Shown here: piece after piece, positions 8,739-16,827 of the stretch
How positions within the stretch are numbered: position 1 is the stretch's first letter
Layout: the number at the start of each line of letters is the position of its first letter
Assembly: GCF_024297145.1 (NCBI RefSeq)
Contig: NZ_JANCTC010000031.1
Coordinates: 1-35,399 of the forward strand
From: Mesorhizobium sp. LMG 17147
GTDB lineage: Bacteria; Pseudomonadota; Alphaproteobacteria; Rhizobiales; Rhizobiaceae
Reading direction: 5' to 3'
DNA length: 35,399 nt
The notes under the pieces: generated by a model
Seen by the model: only the letters and a program-made list of their open reading frames with translations
Told to the model about the DNA's origin: nothing
Database searches by the model: none
Made by a program: the position numbers and the translations under genes

Positions 8739-10367
8739 ATGCTCGGGTTGATGCAGGAATGGCCGCTGCTTTGCCATAAGCTGATCGACAACGCCGAGAG
8801 GCAGCACGGCAGACGCGAGATCGTGTCGCGCTCGATCGAGGGGCCGATCGTGCGCAGCACATACGCCGAAATCCATCATCGCGCCCTGAAGGTCGCCGAG
8901 CGGCTCGAGCGTGACGGCTTCGGACTTGGCGACCGCATCGCAACACTGGCCTGGAACACCGCGCGCCACATCGAGGCCTGGTACGGCATCATGGGTGTCG
9001 GCGCGATCTATCACACGCTCAACCCGCGGCTCTTTCCCGAGCAGATCACCTGGATCATGAACAATGCGGAGGACAAGGCAGTTTTTGTCGACCTGACCTT
9101 CCTGCCGCTGCTCGAAAAGATCGCCGGCGCGGTCAAGTCGCTGAAGCAGGTTATCGTGCTGACCGATGAGGCGCATATGCCTGAGACTGCGCTGCCCAAT
9201 GTCGTTGCCTATGAAGAATGGCTTGCCCAAGCCGACGGCAACTTCGCCTGGAAGACATTCGATGAAAACACCGCCGCTGGTATGTGCTACACCTCAGGCA
9301 CGACGGGCGACCCGAAGGGCGTCCTCTACAGCCATCGTTCGAACGTGCTGCACGCCATGATCGAAGCGATGCCCGATGCCATGGGCCTGTCGTCGCGCGA
9401 TACCATATTGCCGGTCGTGCCGATGTTTCACGCCAACGCCTGGGGCCTTGCCCAGAGCGCGCCGATGATTGGCGCCAAGCTGGTCATGCCCGGCTGCAAG
9501 ATGGATGGCGCTTCGATCTACGAGCTGCTCGACACGGAGAAGGTGACCTTCAGCGCCGCTGTGCCAACGGTGTGGATGATGCTCCTCCAGCATCTGGAAG
9601 AGACCGGCAAGAAACTTCCCTATCTCCAGAAAGTCGTCATCGGCGGCGCGTCCTGTCCACGCGCGATCACGACGAAGTTCCAGGACAATTACGATGTCCA
9701 GGTCGTCCACGCCTGGGGCATGACCGAGATGTCGCCGCTCGGCACGCTGTGCACCCTGAAGCCGGACTACGCCGGGCTGAAGGGCGAGGCCCGCCTCGGC
9801 GTCCAGCAGAAACAAGGCTTTACACCGTTCGGCATCGAAATGAAGGTGACGGACGACGCCGGCAACGAACTGCCATGGGACGGCAAGACCTTCGGCCGGC
9901 TCAAGGTCCGCGGGCCGGCCGTCGCGCGCGCCTATTATGGCGGTATCGGAGCCGAACAGTTCGATCAAGACGGCTGGTTCGATACCGGTGACGTCGCGCA
10001 CATCAATCCCGGCGGCTATATGCAGATCACTGATCGCGCCAAGGACGTGATCAAGTCGGGCGGCGAATGGATCTCGACCATTGAGCTCGAGAACCTTGCG
10101 GTCGGCCATCCCGATGTGGCGGAGGCCGCCGCCATCGGCATTCCGCATTCGAAATGGGGCGAGCGGCCTTTGCTCGTGGTCGTGCGTAAGCCGGGCAGGG
10201 AGCCGACCAAGACGGACATCCTCGCCTTCATGGACGGAAAGGTTGCGAAGTGGTGGATGCCGGACGACGTCGCCTTTGTCGGCGAAATCCCGCATACCGC
10301 TGCCGGCAAGATCCAGAAGATTACCTTGCGTCAGCAGTTCCGGGATTATCACCTGCCCACGGATTGA
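8739..10367 (+). CDS. Fatty-acyl-CoA synthetase (AMP-binding, AlkK/DmdB-like)
   Basis: A 542-residue ANL-superfamily ligase that activates a carboxylic acid with ATP to an acyl-adenylate and then forms the acyl-CoA. The P-loop is YTSGTTGDPKGVLYSHRS. The A5 motif is HAWGMTEMSPLG, the hinge region GWFDTGDVAHINPGGYMQITDRAKDVIKSGG, and the C-terminal catalytic Lys lies in AAGKIQKITLR. The overall pattern (MQEWPLLCHKLI near the N-terminus, MFHANAWGLA) resembles medium-chain and 3-methylthiopropionate CoA ligases. The exact chain length cannot be told from sequence. The start at 8739 is set by GGGAGGAG 5 bases upstream; a longer in-frame ATG at 8631 lacks one. Confidence 0.93.
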   Translation: MLGLMQEWPLLCHKLIDNAERQHGRREIVSRSIEGPIVRSTYAEIHHRALKVAERLERDGFGLGDRIATLAWNTARHIEAWYGIMGVGAIYHTLNPRLFPEQITWIMNNAEDKAVFVDLTFLPLLEKIAGAVKSLKQVIVLTDEAHMPETALPNVVAYEEWLAQADGNFAWKTFDENTAAGMCYTSGTTGDPKGVLYSHRSNVLHAMIEAMPDAMGLSSRDTILPVVPMFHANAWGLAQSAPMIGAKLVMPGCKMDGASIYELLDTEKVTFSAAVPTVWMMLLQHLEETGKKLPYLQKVVIGGASCPRAITTKFQDNYDVQVVHAWGMTEMSPLGTLCTLKPDYAGLKGEARLGVQQKQGFTPFGIEMKVTDDAGNELPWDGKTFGRLKVRGPAVARAYYGGIGAEQFDQDGWFDTGDVAHINPGGYMQITDRAKDVIKSGGEWISTIELENLAVGHPDVAEAAAIGIPHSKWGERPLLVVVRKPGREPTKTDILAFMDGKVAKWWMPDDVAFVGEIPHTAAGKIQKITLRQQFRDYHLPTD

Positions 10368-10450
10368 CCGGAGATGCGGCGTCTTTGCGCCTTCAAGCCG
10401 CCGCTGAAAGGCACTATGCCTTTGTTCGGGTTGGGGCAGCGCGGAAAACA

Positions 10451-11236
10451 ATGACGGGAATTCCCGAGCGACAAACGTCGAGGGCTGCCGGTTGGTCGCG
10501 GCGCGCCGGCGCGTTTTCGGCAGTCCTGCTGCTGACCGCTCTCATCGGCCATCGCTATGACTTCGTCGAGACCCCAGCTTTCCTATGGGTGCTTTGCATT
10601 GTCGCCCTGCTGGCAGCATTCGCGCTTCTGTTTGCCGGATTTGCCTTCGCGCGATTGTGGAATTTCGGCGATCGAGGCGGCCAGGACCTGACCGCCGGGG
10701 CCTTGCTGGCGCTTCTGGTGCTCGTCCCGTACGGCGTCGCGGCCTATTGGGCGGCGACTTATCCGCCGCTGCGCGACATCTCGACGGATCTGGACGACCC
10801 GCCGGCGCTCGATATTTCTACCCGGACAAAGGACATGAACGAGCTTTTGCCGCCGACACCCGGCGAGCAGCGCTTGCAAATCGAAGCTTATCCGCTTGTT
10901 ACCGGACGCAGCTACACCTTGCCTTTCGATCGCGTTCTGGAGGCGGTCAAAACCGTGCTCGATCGGCGTGGCTGGCAGCTCACGGCGCCATTTCCCGACG
11001 CGGCAGGGCAAAGCGACGTGACGGTCAATGCGCTGGCCAAGAGCTTGCTGCTTGGCCTTCCAGCCGATGTCGCCATCCGCGTGACCGACGACGGCGACGT
11101 GGTCATCGTCGATATGCGCTCGGCCTCGCGTTACGGCCGCCACGATTTTGGCGACAATGCAGCGCGCATCACCGATTTTCTTGCCGAACTCGACCAGGAA
11201 GTCGCCGGCCAGGTGGGCGTGGCGCCGGCGGAATGA
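10451..11236 (+). CDS. DUF1499 membrane protein
   Basis: A 261-residue protein with three predicted membrane helices (about residues 18-34, 43-65 and 80-99) followed by a soluble DUF1499 domain. That domain starts at about residue 150 (FDRVLEAVKTVLDRRGWQL) and ends in VDMRSASRYGRHDFGDNAARITDFLAEL, the family's conserved SRxGxxDxGxNxxRI block. The function is unknown. It starts 83 bases after the acyl-CoA ligase on the same strand, so cotranscription is possible. The ribosome-binding site is weak. Confidence 0.88.
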   Translation: MTGIPERQTSRAAGWSRRAGAFSAVLLLTALIGHRYDFVETPAFLWVLCIVALLAAFALLFAGFAFARLWNFGDRGGQDLTAGALLALLVLVPYGVAAYWAATYPPLRDISTDLDDPPALDISTRTKDMNELLPPTPGEQRLQIEAYPLVTGRSYTLPFDRVLEAVKTVLDRRGWQLTAPFPDAAGQSDVTVNALAKSLLLGLPADVAIRVTDDGDVVIVDMRSASRYGRHDFGDNAARITDFLAELDQEVAGQVGVAPAE

Positions 11237-11248
11237 TATCGGAGGGTA

Positions 11249-12157
11249 CTACTTTACCGGCGAATAGATGCCGTCGATAGCCGGCGCGCCGTCGGTGTGG
11301 ACCAGGCCGCGCGCCACCAGGTCTTCCAGATGGGCAAGTACCGACAGGGCGGCCGCGCCATGCAGGCGCGGGTCGGTGTCTCGATAGATCACCTCCACCA
11401 TGTCCTTGATTGCCCGGTCGCCGCTGTTGATCCGCTCCAGAATTGCCCGTTCGCGCATTTTTCGATGCGCTTTCAATCCGCGCATGAAGTTGCGCGGCTC
11501 GGTCACTGGCCCGCCATGGCCGGGCAGCAGCACCCGGTCGTCACGTTCGATCAGCCGGTCGAGCGATGTCATGTAGTCCGCCATCGCGCCGTCCGGCGGC
11601 GCGACGATCGTGGTTGCCCACGCCATGATGTGGTCGGCCGAGAAAAGGATGCCGGTTCCCTCCAGCGCGAAGGCTGCATGATTGGCGGTATGGCCGGGCG
11701 TCAGCACCGTCCGGATCGCCCAGCCGTCGCCGTCGATCACTATATCGTCGGGCAGCACGATATCAGGAACAAAGTCGGTGTCGGCGCTGGCATCGAGCGG
11801 ACTGACCTCGCCGGTACGCAACGGCCGCGCCGGACGATGCGGGCCTTCCGCCAGAACCGCCGCACCGGTATGCTGCTTCAGCCGCGCCGCCAGCGACGAA
11901 TGGTCGCGATGCGTGTGGCTGACGAAGATATGGCTGACCGGTCTGATCCCGATCGTTTCAAGCAGTGTTCGAAGGTGCGTCTCGTCATCCGGTCCGGGAT
12001 CGATCACCGCCAGCGTCTCGCGCCCGACGATATAGCTGTTGGTTCCGTGAAAGGTGAACGGGCTTGGGTTCCTTGCGGTGACGCGTTGAATAGCAGGCGC
12101 AACGGCTACGCCTTGGCCGTAGGCCGGATCGAAGCGCGTGTCGAATTTCAGCGCCAT
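11249..12157 (-). CDS. MBL-fold metallo-hydrolase (LACTB2-like)
   Basis: A 302-residue metallo-beta-lactamase-fold hydrolase. The zinc-binding motif SHTHRDHSS gives His82, His84, Asp86 and His87. Further ligands lie in VLTPGHTANHAAF and LFSADHIM, and a C-terminal winged-helix-like tail follows, as in LACTB2/beta-lactamase-like 2 proteins. Those are nucleases or thioesterase-like hydrolases, so the substrate is open. The start MALKFDTRFDP is chosen over a longer frame because the extension is unlike the family. It is convergent with the DUF1499 gene (12 bases between stops) and divergent from bioY. Confidence 0.88.
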   Translation of the reverse strand: MALKFDTRFDPAYGQGVAVAPAIQRVTARNPSPFTFHGTNSYIVGRETLAVIDPGPDDETHLRTLLETIGIRPVSHIFVSHTHRDHSSLAARLKQHTGAAVLAEGPHRPARPLRTGEVSPLDASADTDFVPDIVLPDDIVIDGDGWAIRTVLTPGHTANHAAFALEGTGILFSADHIMAWATTIVAPPDGAMADYMTSLDRLIERDDRVLLPGHGGPVTEPRNFMRGLKAHRKMRERAILERINSGDRAIKDMVEVIYRDTDPRLHGAAALSVLAHLEDLVARGLVHTDGAPAIDGIYSPVK

Positions 12158-12271
12158 GCGAATGTCGCGACCTTTTTTGGGGCGAGGGCAAAACCGATTG
12201 CCGCTTAGCACGGAAGCCAATATAGGAAAACGCAAGGCCGCGTTCGGCGGCAATCCGGAACGGGGAAGACC

Positions 12272-12862
12272 ATGGCAATTGTAACGACGATGCGTCCGCT
12301 CATTTCTCTCGCTTTGCCCGAAAAGGGCGCAGCCCGCCTGTCGGGACAGCTTCTGCTGGCGATCGCCGGAACGCTGCTGCTGGTCTTGTCGGCCAAGACC
12401 AAGGTCATACTCGGTCCGGTCGATATCTCGATGCAGACGCTCGCTGTCTTCCTGATCGCTGCCTCCTTCGGCATGCGCCTCGGCGTCGCAACGCTGCTTC
12501 TCTACATGGCTGAGGGCGCGATGGGCTTTCCGGTCTTCCAGAGCACGCCGGAAAAAGGCATCGGCATCGCTTACATGCTGGGTTCGACGGGCGGTTATCT
12601 AGCCGGCTTCGTCGTCATGGCCGCGATCGTCGGCTGGGCTGCCGACCGTGGCTGGGATCGCCATCCTATCAAGCTCTTCAATGCCATGCTGGTGGCCGAG
12701 ATCGTCATGATGGCAATGGGCTTTGCCTGGCTGGCGCTGTTGATCGGCCCGGAAAAATCCTGGCAGTTCGGGGTGGTGCCCTTTATCGTCGGTGATCTGA
12801 TCAAGGTTGCGCTGGCCGCGAGCCTGGTGCCGGCTGTCTGGTCGCTGCTGAAGCGTTCGTGA
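12272..12862 (+). CDS. bioY: Biotin transporter BioY (S component)
   Basis: A 196-residue integral membrane protein with about six hydrophobic helices. It has the BioY hallmarks VDISMQTLAVFLIAASFGMRLG, YMAEGAMGFPVFQ, and GSTGGYLAGF. BioY is the substrate-binding component of ECF-type vitamin transporters in the inner membrane and can work alone in some alphaproteobacteria. No bioM/bioN is adjacent. GGGGAAG precedes the ATG by 4 bases. No recognisable BioR operator was seen upstream. Confidence 0.93.
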   Translation: MAIVTTMRPLISLALPEKGAARLSGQLLLAIAGTLLLVLSAKTKVILGPVDISMQTLAVFLIAASFGMRLGVATLLLYMAEGAMGFPVFQSTPEKGIGIAYMLGSTGGYLAGFVVMAAIVGWAADRGWDRHPIKLFNAMLVAEIVMMAMGFAWLALLIGPEKSWQFGVVPFIVGDLIKVALAASLVPAVWSLLKRS

Positions 12863-13327
12863 AGCCGGTCGAGCGGAACTTAAGTCAAAAACGGACCTGC
12901 ACGTTGCATCGCTGTCGCCATGTTATTGCCTGAACCCCATGACTTGGTGGTAACCCCTTCTGCGCGAATGGTTTTCGCCGTAGTTGGTGTGGCCGTGCAG
13001 GATCCTTGTCGCTGGCAGGCTGCGCGCGACGCCATCCGTCACATTAGCTTCAAGTCAACGGACTAAGTACCAGAACCAACGGGCGATTCGTCACGGCCCG
13101 CGTACCAAGCACTTACGTATGGAAATAAATTGCTCGACATAGCATCTCAGCCAGCTGAAAAAGAAAGCGGCTCGATGATTATTTAGGCAGAGCTAAATTT
13201 CTGGACAATGTGTAGGAAATTCTTAACCCAACCGCCTTGACTCTAGTGGCTTGGTTGCTTGCTGCTATCGACACACTGTCGTAACCGTTGAGCTGAGATC
13301 ATGCCGCCGACCGCCGAAGGGAGACCC
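12863..13327 (+). other. Intergenic region upstream of the NusG-like gene
   Basis: About 465 bases without a convincing gene. It must contain the promoter of the polysaccharide cluster. A CTTGAC at 13236-13241 is the best -35-like element, but no good -10 hexamer lies 16-18 bases downstream. A 48-codon frame at 12920-13066 has no ribosome-binding site. The part from about 13100 to 13240 is AT-rich compared with the flanks. I see no riboswitch, repeat or RNA gene. Confidence 0.5.
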
Positions 13328-13891
13328 GTGAGTAGCGTGGAAAAAACAACGAGCAAGGCAACAACCCCGTCGCCTGAGTCGACCGCCGCGCCGGCAACTC
13401 GCTGGTATGCGGCCAGCGTCTTTCCCGGAAAGGAGCACGTTGCCGAGCGGCATCTCCGGATCCAGGGGTTCCAGCCCTTTGTGCCTCGCTGCGAGAAAAC
13501 CGTGCGTCATGCCAGGCGGCTCGAAACACGAGTTGCGGCTTATTTCCCCGGTTACATGTTCATCGCCCTTGACGTCGCGCTGCAACGTTGGCGCTCGATC
13601 AACGGAACGTTCGGTGTGCGCTCCCTCGTCATGCAAGGAGACCGGCCTTTGCCTGTCCCCTCGGGTCTGGTAGAGCGCTTCATTGCGTTAACCGGCAGCC
13701 GCGGCCTGCTCGACTTCAGTGGCGGCCTCGCAGCCGGTGCTTCGGTTCGGATCCTTTCCGGCCCTTTCGCCGAAATGATCGGTCGCCTTGACCGGCTCGA
13801 TCCAGCCGGAAGGGCTCGGGTTCTGATTGCGATCATGAATGGCGAGATACCTGTCGATCTGGATACCAGGGATCTCGTCGCCATCGCATAG
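13328..13891 (+). CDS. NusG-family transcription antiterminator (RfaH/LoaP-type paralogue)
   Basis: A 187-residue protein with an NGN domain (about residues 25-118: RWYAASVFPGKEHVAERHL, FVPRCEKTV, AYFPGYMFIALD) and a C-terminal KOW domain (about 137-165: ASVRILSGPFAEMIGRLDRLD). A 24-residue Ser/Thr-rich N-terminal tail precedes the NGN domain. Housekeeping nusG normally sits beside secE and the rpl genes. Standing instead at the head of a polysaccharide cluster marks this copy as a specialised paralogue that should let RNA polymerase read through a long operon. The GTG at 13328 has GGGAG 4 bases upstream; an ATG at 13301 is the alternative. The leader just downstream contains an ops-like motif, a likely target. 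Confidence 0.92.
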   Translation: MSSVEKTTSKATTPSPESTAAPATRWYAASVFPGKEHVAERHLRIQGFQPFVPRCEKTVRHARRLETRVAAYFPGYMFIALDVALQRWRSINGTFGVRSLVMQGDRPLPVPSGLVERFIALTGSRGLLDFSGGLAAGASVRILSGPFAEMIGRLDRLDPAGRARVLIAIMNGEIPVDLDTRDLVAIA

Positions 13892-13916
13892 CCGTAAGCA
13901 TCAAGGTGCGGCGAGG

Positions 13917-13972
13917 CGATGCAAATGTTGTAGCATCGGCTCTCGGGTTTTCACCCGGGAGTGCGGTAGCCT
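13917..13972 (+). promoter_or_regulatory. Leader with two stem-loops and an ops-like antiterminator recruitment motif
   Basis: In the 147-base gap between the NusG paralogue and ugd there are two inverted repeats: CGATGC/GCATCG (13917-13922 with 13933-13938) and CTCTCGGGT/ACCCGGGAG (13940-13948 with 13953-13961, loop TTTC, 9 bp with one G-T pair). Immediately after the second comes TGCGGTAGCCT at 13962-13972. This matches 10 of 11 positions of the enterobacterial ops consensus GGCGGTAGNNT and is followed by a pyrimidine run. In enterobacteria this element recruits RfaH to paused polymerase. Its role here is inferred from position and similarity. Confidence 0.55.
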
Positions 13973-14038
13973 TTCTTCGGTGGGACTAGGCGCTGTGTGG
14001 CGAGATCGTCTCGTCGGCGCTGATTGAGGGTACGTGGT

Positions 14039-15358
14039 ATGCGAATAACAATGATTGGTGCCGGCTATGTGGGGCTCGTCTCGGGCGCCTGTTTCGCCGA
14101 CTTTGGCCATCAGGTCTGCTGCGTCGACCGGGATGCGGAAAAGCTTGCCATGCTCAAACTCGGCAAGATACCGATCTACGAGCCAGGGCTTGACGACCTC
14201 GTCACCACCAATGCCGCGCAAGGCCGCTTGCGTTTCGACGACAATCTGGCGGATGCCGTTTCTCAATCGGATGTCGTCTTCATTGCCGTGGGCACGCCAT
14301 CACGGCGTGGCGATGGCCATGCCGACCTGTCCTTCGTCTATGACGCGGCCGCCGAAGTTGGTCGCGCACTCAAGGGGTTTACGGTCGTGGTGACGAAATC
14401 CACCGTTCCCGTCGGTACCGGCGATGAGGTGGAACGGATCATCCAAGAGCAAAATCCCACAGCCGATTTTGCGGTGGTCTCCAATCCGGAATTTCTTCGC
14501 GAAGGATCGGCGATCGAGGACTTCAAGCGGCCCGACCGCATCATTGTCGGGACCGATGCCGAACGGGCCAAAGCCGTCATGGGCGAGATCTACCGCCCCC
14601 TCTCGCTGAATGTCGCGCCGATATTCTACACGAGCCGGCGTACGGCTGAGCTTACCAAATATGCCGGCAACGCGTTTCTGGCCATGAAGATCACCTTCAT
14701 CAACGAAATAGCCGATCTCTGCGAGCGGTTGGGAGCCGATGTGCAGGACGTCGCGCGCGGCATCGGCATGGACAACCGCATCGGCGCAAAGTTCCTTCAT
14801 GCCGGGCCGGGCTATGGCGGTTCCTGTTTCCCGAAAGATACGCTGGCACTGGTCAAGACCGCGCAGGACGCGGCAAGCCCCGTGCGGCTGATTGAAACGA
14901 CGGTCTCGATAAACGACCAGCGCAAACGGGCGATGGCGCGCAAGGTGGTCGAGGCCTGCGGCGGCTCTGTGCGCGGCAAGACGATCGGCATCCTAGGCCT
15001 AACATTCAAGCCAAACACCGACGATATGCGGGACGCTCCCTCATTGGCCATCATTCAGGCGCTCAAGGATGCGGGCGCTTCCATTAAGGCCTATGACCCG
15101 GTGGGGATGGAGCAGGCCCGTAAGATGATCGAGGGAATTGAATTTGGGGAAAGTGCGTATGCAGTAGCCGACGGCTCGCACGCGATCGTCATCGTCACCG
15201 AGTGGAATGCGTTTCGATCCTTAGATCTCAAGCGGCTTCATGGACTTATGGCCACGCCGGTGATGGTTGACCTTCGGAATGTCTACCGCGGCGAGGACGT
15301 TGTGAAGGAAGGCATTGCCTATTCAAGCGTCGGGCGAGACCAGCACTTTGTCAAATGA
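14039..15358 (+). CDS. ugd: UDP-glucose 6-dehydrogenase
   Basis: A 439-residue NAD-dependent dehydrogenase that oxidises UDP-glucose to UDP-glucuronate in two steps. The N-terminal Rossmann motif is MIGAGYVGLVSGACFA. The segment FLREGSAIEDFKRPDRIIVGT and the catalytic Cys263 in GPGYGGSCFPKDTLAL are intact, and the C-terminal domain contains GLTFKPNTDDMRDAPS. The ATG at 14039 has GAGGG 8 bases upstream. It is the first biosynthetic gene after the ops-like leader. Its product is the substrate of the UDP-glucuronate decarboxylase encoded 4.8 kb downstream. Full length for the family, no defects seen. Confidence 0.97.
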   Translation: MRITMIGAGYVGLVSGACFADFGHQVCCVDRDAEKLAMLKLGKIPIYEPGLDDLVTTNAAQGRLRFDDNLADAVSQSDVVFIAVGTPSRRGDGHADLSFVYDAAAEVGRALKGFTVVVTKSTVPVGTGDEVERIIQEQNPTADFAVVSNPEFLREGSAIEDFKRPDRIIVGTDAERAKAVMGEIYRPLSLNVAPIFYTSRRTAELTKYAGNAFLAMKITFINEIADLCERLGADVQDVARGIGMDNRIGAKFLHAGPGYGGSCFPKDTLALVKTAQDAASPVRLIETTVSINDQRKRAMARKVVEACGGSVRGKTIGILGLTFKPNTDDMRDAPSLAIIQALKDAGASIKAYDPVGMEQARKMIEGIEFGESAYAVADGSHAIVIVTEWNAFRSLDLKRLHGLMATPVMVDLRNVYRGEDVVKEGIAYSSVGRDQHFVK

Positions 15359-15398
15359 CCGTCCAGGTTTTCATGGGCCCCAGTTCGCGGGATTCAAT

Positions 15399-16676
15399 TT
15401 GACTACCACCACCATCCAACTTCCCAATCGAAGGCACCTCCTGCTCCGGATGCGCTTTCAGCTGCTTGGCGGATTGACATTCGCGATTCTGCTGCCGGCG
15501 CTGGTCCGCATGTCGTTTGATCCTCGGGTGATCTGGTCATCGAACATGCAAGTTACAATTTTTGCAGCATTCATCGCACACACGACGGGCTATTTCTTTT
15601 ACAGGCGCATAGGCAATTTCCCAGGGGTCGCAGCGGCTGGTTACATTTTGCCAACCTTCGCCCTGACCTATGGCCTAGTTTTCGTCACCATCTTCTTCTT
15701 CAGGTTCGATTATAGCCGATTCCAGGCCGCAGCGAGCTTCATTCAATCGACGTTGTGGTATTTTGGCTTGAGCCTAGTCACGCGTAGGCTCGATGCACAC
15801 CGGCTGGTGATAATTCCTGGCGGGGACGTCCATAGACTGGAGAGCATATCGGGTGTGAACTGGCATAGAATTCATTCACCGGACATGGTCGTCGAGTACG
15901 CGACCGGTGTGGTGGCCGACCTTCGAGCCGACCTTTCGGATGAGTGGGAGCGATATATCGCCGACCGCGCGCTCTCGGGAACACCGGTCTATCATGTCAA
16001 GCAAATCAGCGAATCGCTCACAGGCCGGGTGGAGATCGAGCATCTTTCTGAAAATACGCTAGGTTCCTTGAACCCAAATCAAGCTTACTTGAAAATAAAG
16101 CAGGCTATCGACTGGGCATCTGCCTTGTTTGTCCTCGCGGTTTTGTCGCCATTATTGCTGTTCGTTGCGATTGCTGTAAAAATGGATTCACCTGGACCTG
16201 CACTATTCAGACAAAAAAGGATGGGGTACGGAGGACATCCTTACGAGGTTTATAAGTTTCGGACAATGAAACTCAGCGACAGGGTTATCGACGAGAAGGA
16301 AGCGGCCATCACGAAGGCCGGCGACGCACGCATCACCCGCTTGGGACAGCTCTTGAGAAAGTCCAGGATCGACGAGTTGCCGCAGGCCTTCAACATCCTG
16401 CGCGGCGAGATGAGCTGGATCGGTCCGCGACCGGAAGCACTCGTGCTATCGAAATGGTACGAGGCGGAGCTGCCATTCTATCGGTACCGTCACATCGTGC
16501 GGCCGGGCATTACCGGCTGGGCGCAAGTCAACCAGGGCCATGTTGCGGCCGTCGACGATGTCCTGGAAAAACTTCACTACGATTTCTACTACATCAAGAA
16601 TTTCTCCCCTTGGCTCGACGTGCTGATTGTGTTTCGTACCGTCCGAACCATGCTGACAGGATTTGGCGCGCGTTGA
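15399..16676 (+). CDS. Polyprenyl-phosphate sugar-1-phosphate transferase (initiating transferase, ExoY/WbaP type)
   Basis: A protein of about 425 residues that should start the repeat unit by moving a sugar-1-phosphate from a UDP-sugar to undecaprenyl phosphate at the inner membrane. The N-terminal part has several hydrophobic segments. The C-terminal bacterial sugar transferase domain begins with a membrane segment (ASALFVLAVLSPLLLFVAIAV). It continues with GPALFRQKRMGYGGHPYEVYKFRTM, LRKSRIDELPQAFNILRGEMSWIGPRP and HIVRPGITGWAQV, the PHPT catalytic signatures. No ATG or GTG fits the N-terminus. The TTG at 15399 (MTTTTIQLPN) with GGGA upstream is my choice; a TTG at 15315 would overlap ugd by 44 bases. 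Which sugar is transferred (glucose or galactose are usual) is not readable. Confidence 0.92.
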   Translation: MTTTTIQLPNRRHLLLRMRFQLLGGLTFAILLPALVRMSFDPRVIWSSNMQVTIFAAFIAHTTGYFFYRRIGNFPGVAAAGYILPTFALTYGLVFVTIFFFRFDYSRFQAAASFIQSTLWYFGLSLVTRRLDAHRLVIIPGGDVHRLESISGVNWHRIHSPDMVVEYATGVVADLRADLSDEWERYIADRALSGTPVYHVKQISESLTGRVEIEHLSENTLGSLNPNQAYLKIKQAIDWASALFVLAVLSPLLLFVAIAVKMDSPGPALFRQKRMGYGGHPYEVYKFRTMKLSDRVIDEKEAAITKAGDARITRLGQLLRKSRIDELPQAFNILRGEMSWIGPRPEALVLSKWYEAELPFYRYRHIVRPGITGWAQVNQGHVAAVDDVLEKLHYDFYYIKNFSPWLDVLIVFRTVRTMLTGFGAR

Positions 16677-16748
16677 CTAGACTGTTAAGAATCGATGGTC
16701 GATGTGCCAAGTCGCCGTCCACGAGCCTTAAAAATTCGGGATAAGCTT

Positions 16749-16777
16749 TTGAAATAGGTATTTGCAATGTCTAAAGT
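16749..16777 (+). promoter_or_regulatory. Candidate internal promoter before gmd
   Basis: TTGAAA (16749-16754) and TAAAGT (16772-16777) are separated by 17 bases and lie about 50 bases before the gmd start, within a 151-base gap in an otherwise tight cluster. Matches to consensus are 5/6 and 4/6. This could give gmd and later genes partial independence from the upstream promoter. Confidence 0.35.
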
Positions 16778-16827
16778 TACGCTGATCAGCGTTGCGAATA
16801 GCGTCCTGTTGACCTCGGAGAAGGACA

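Noticed and set aside
9294..10451. 385-codon minus-strand frame
   Set aside because: It is a shadow of the acyl-CoA ligase, whose motifs are complete on the plus strand.
11297..12208. 303-codon plus-strand frame
   Set aside because: It is antisense to the MBL hydrolase with its intact zinc motif, and has no ribosome-binding site or family pattern.
12920..13066. 48-codon frame in the gap before the NusG-like gene
   Set aside because: No ribosome-binding site, no conserved pattern, and it lies in what should be promoter territory.
13236..13270. CTTGAC as -35 of a promoter for the NusG-like gene
   Set aside because: No acceptable -10 hexamer at 16-18 bases; CTATCG is 23 bases away.
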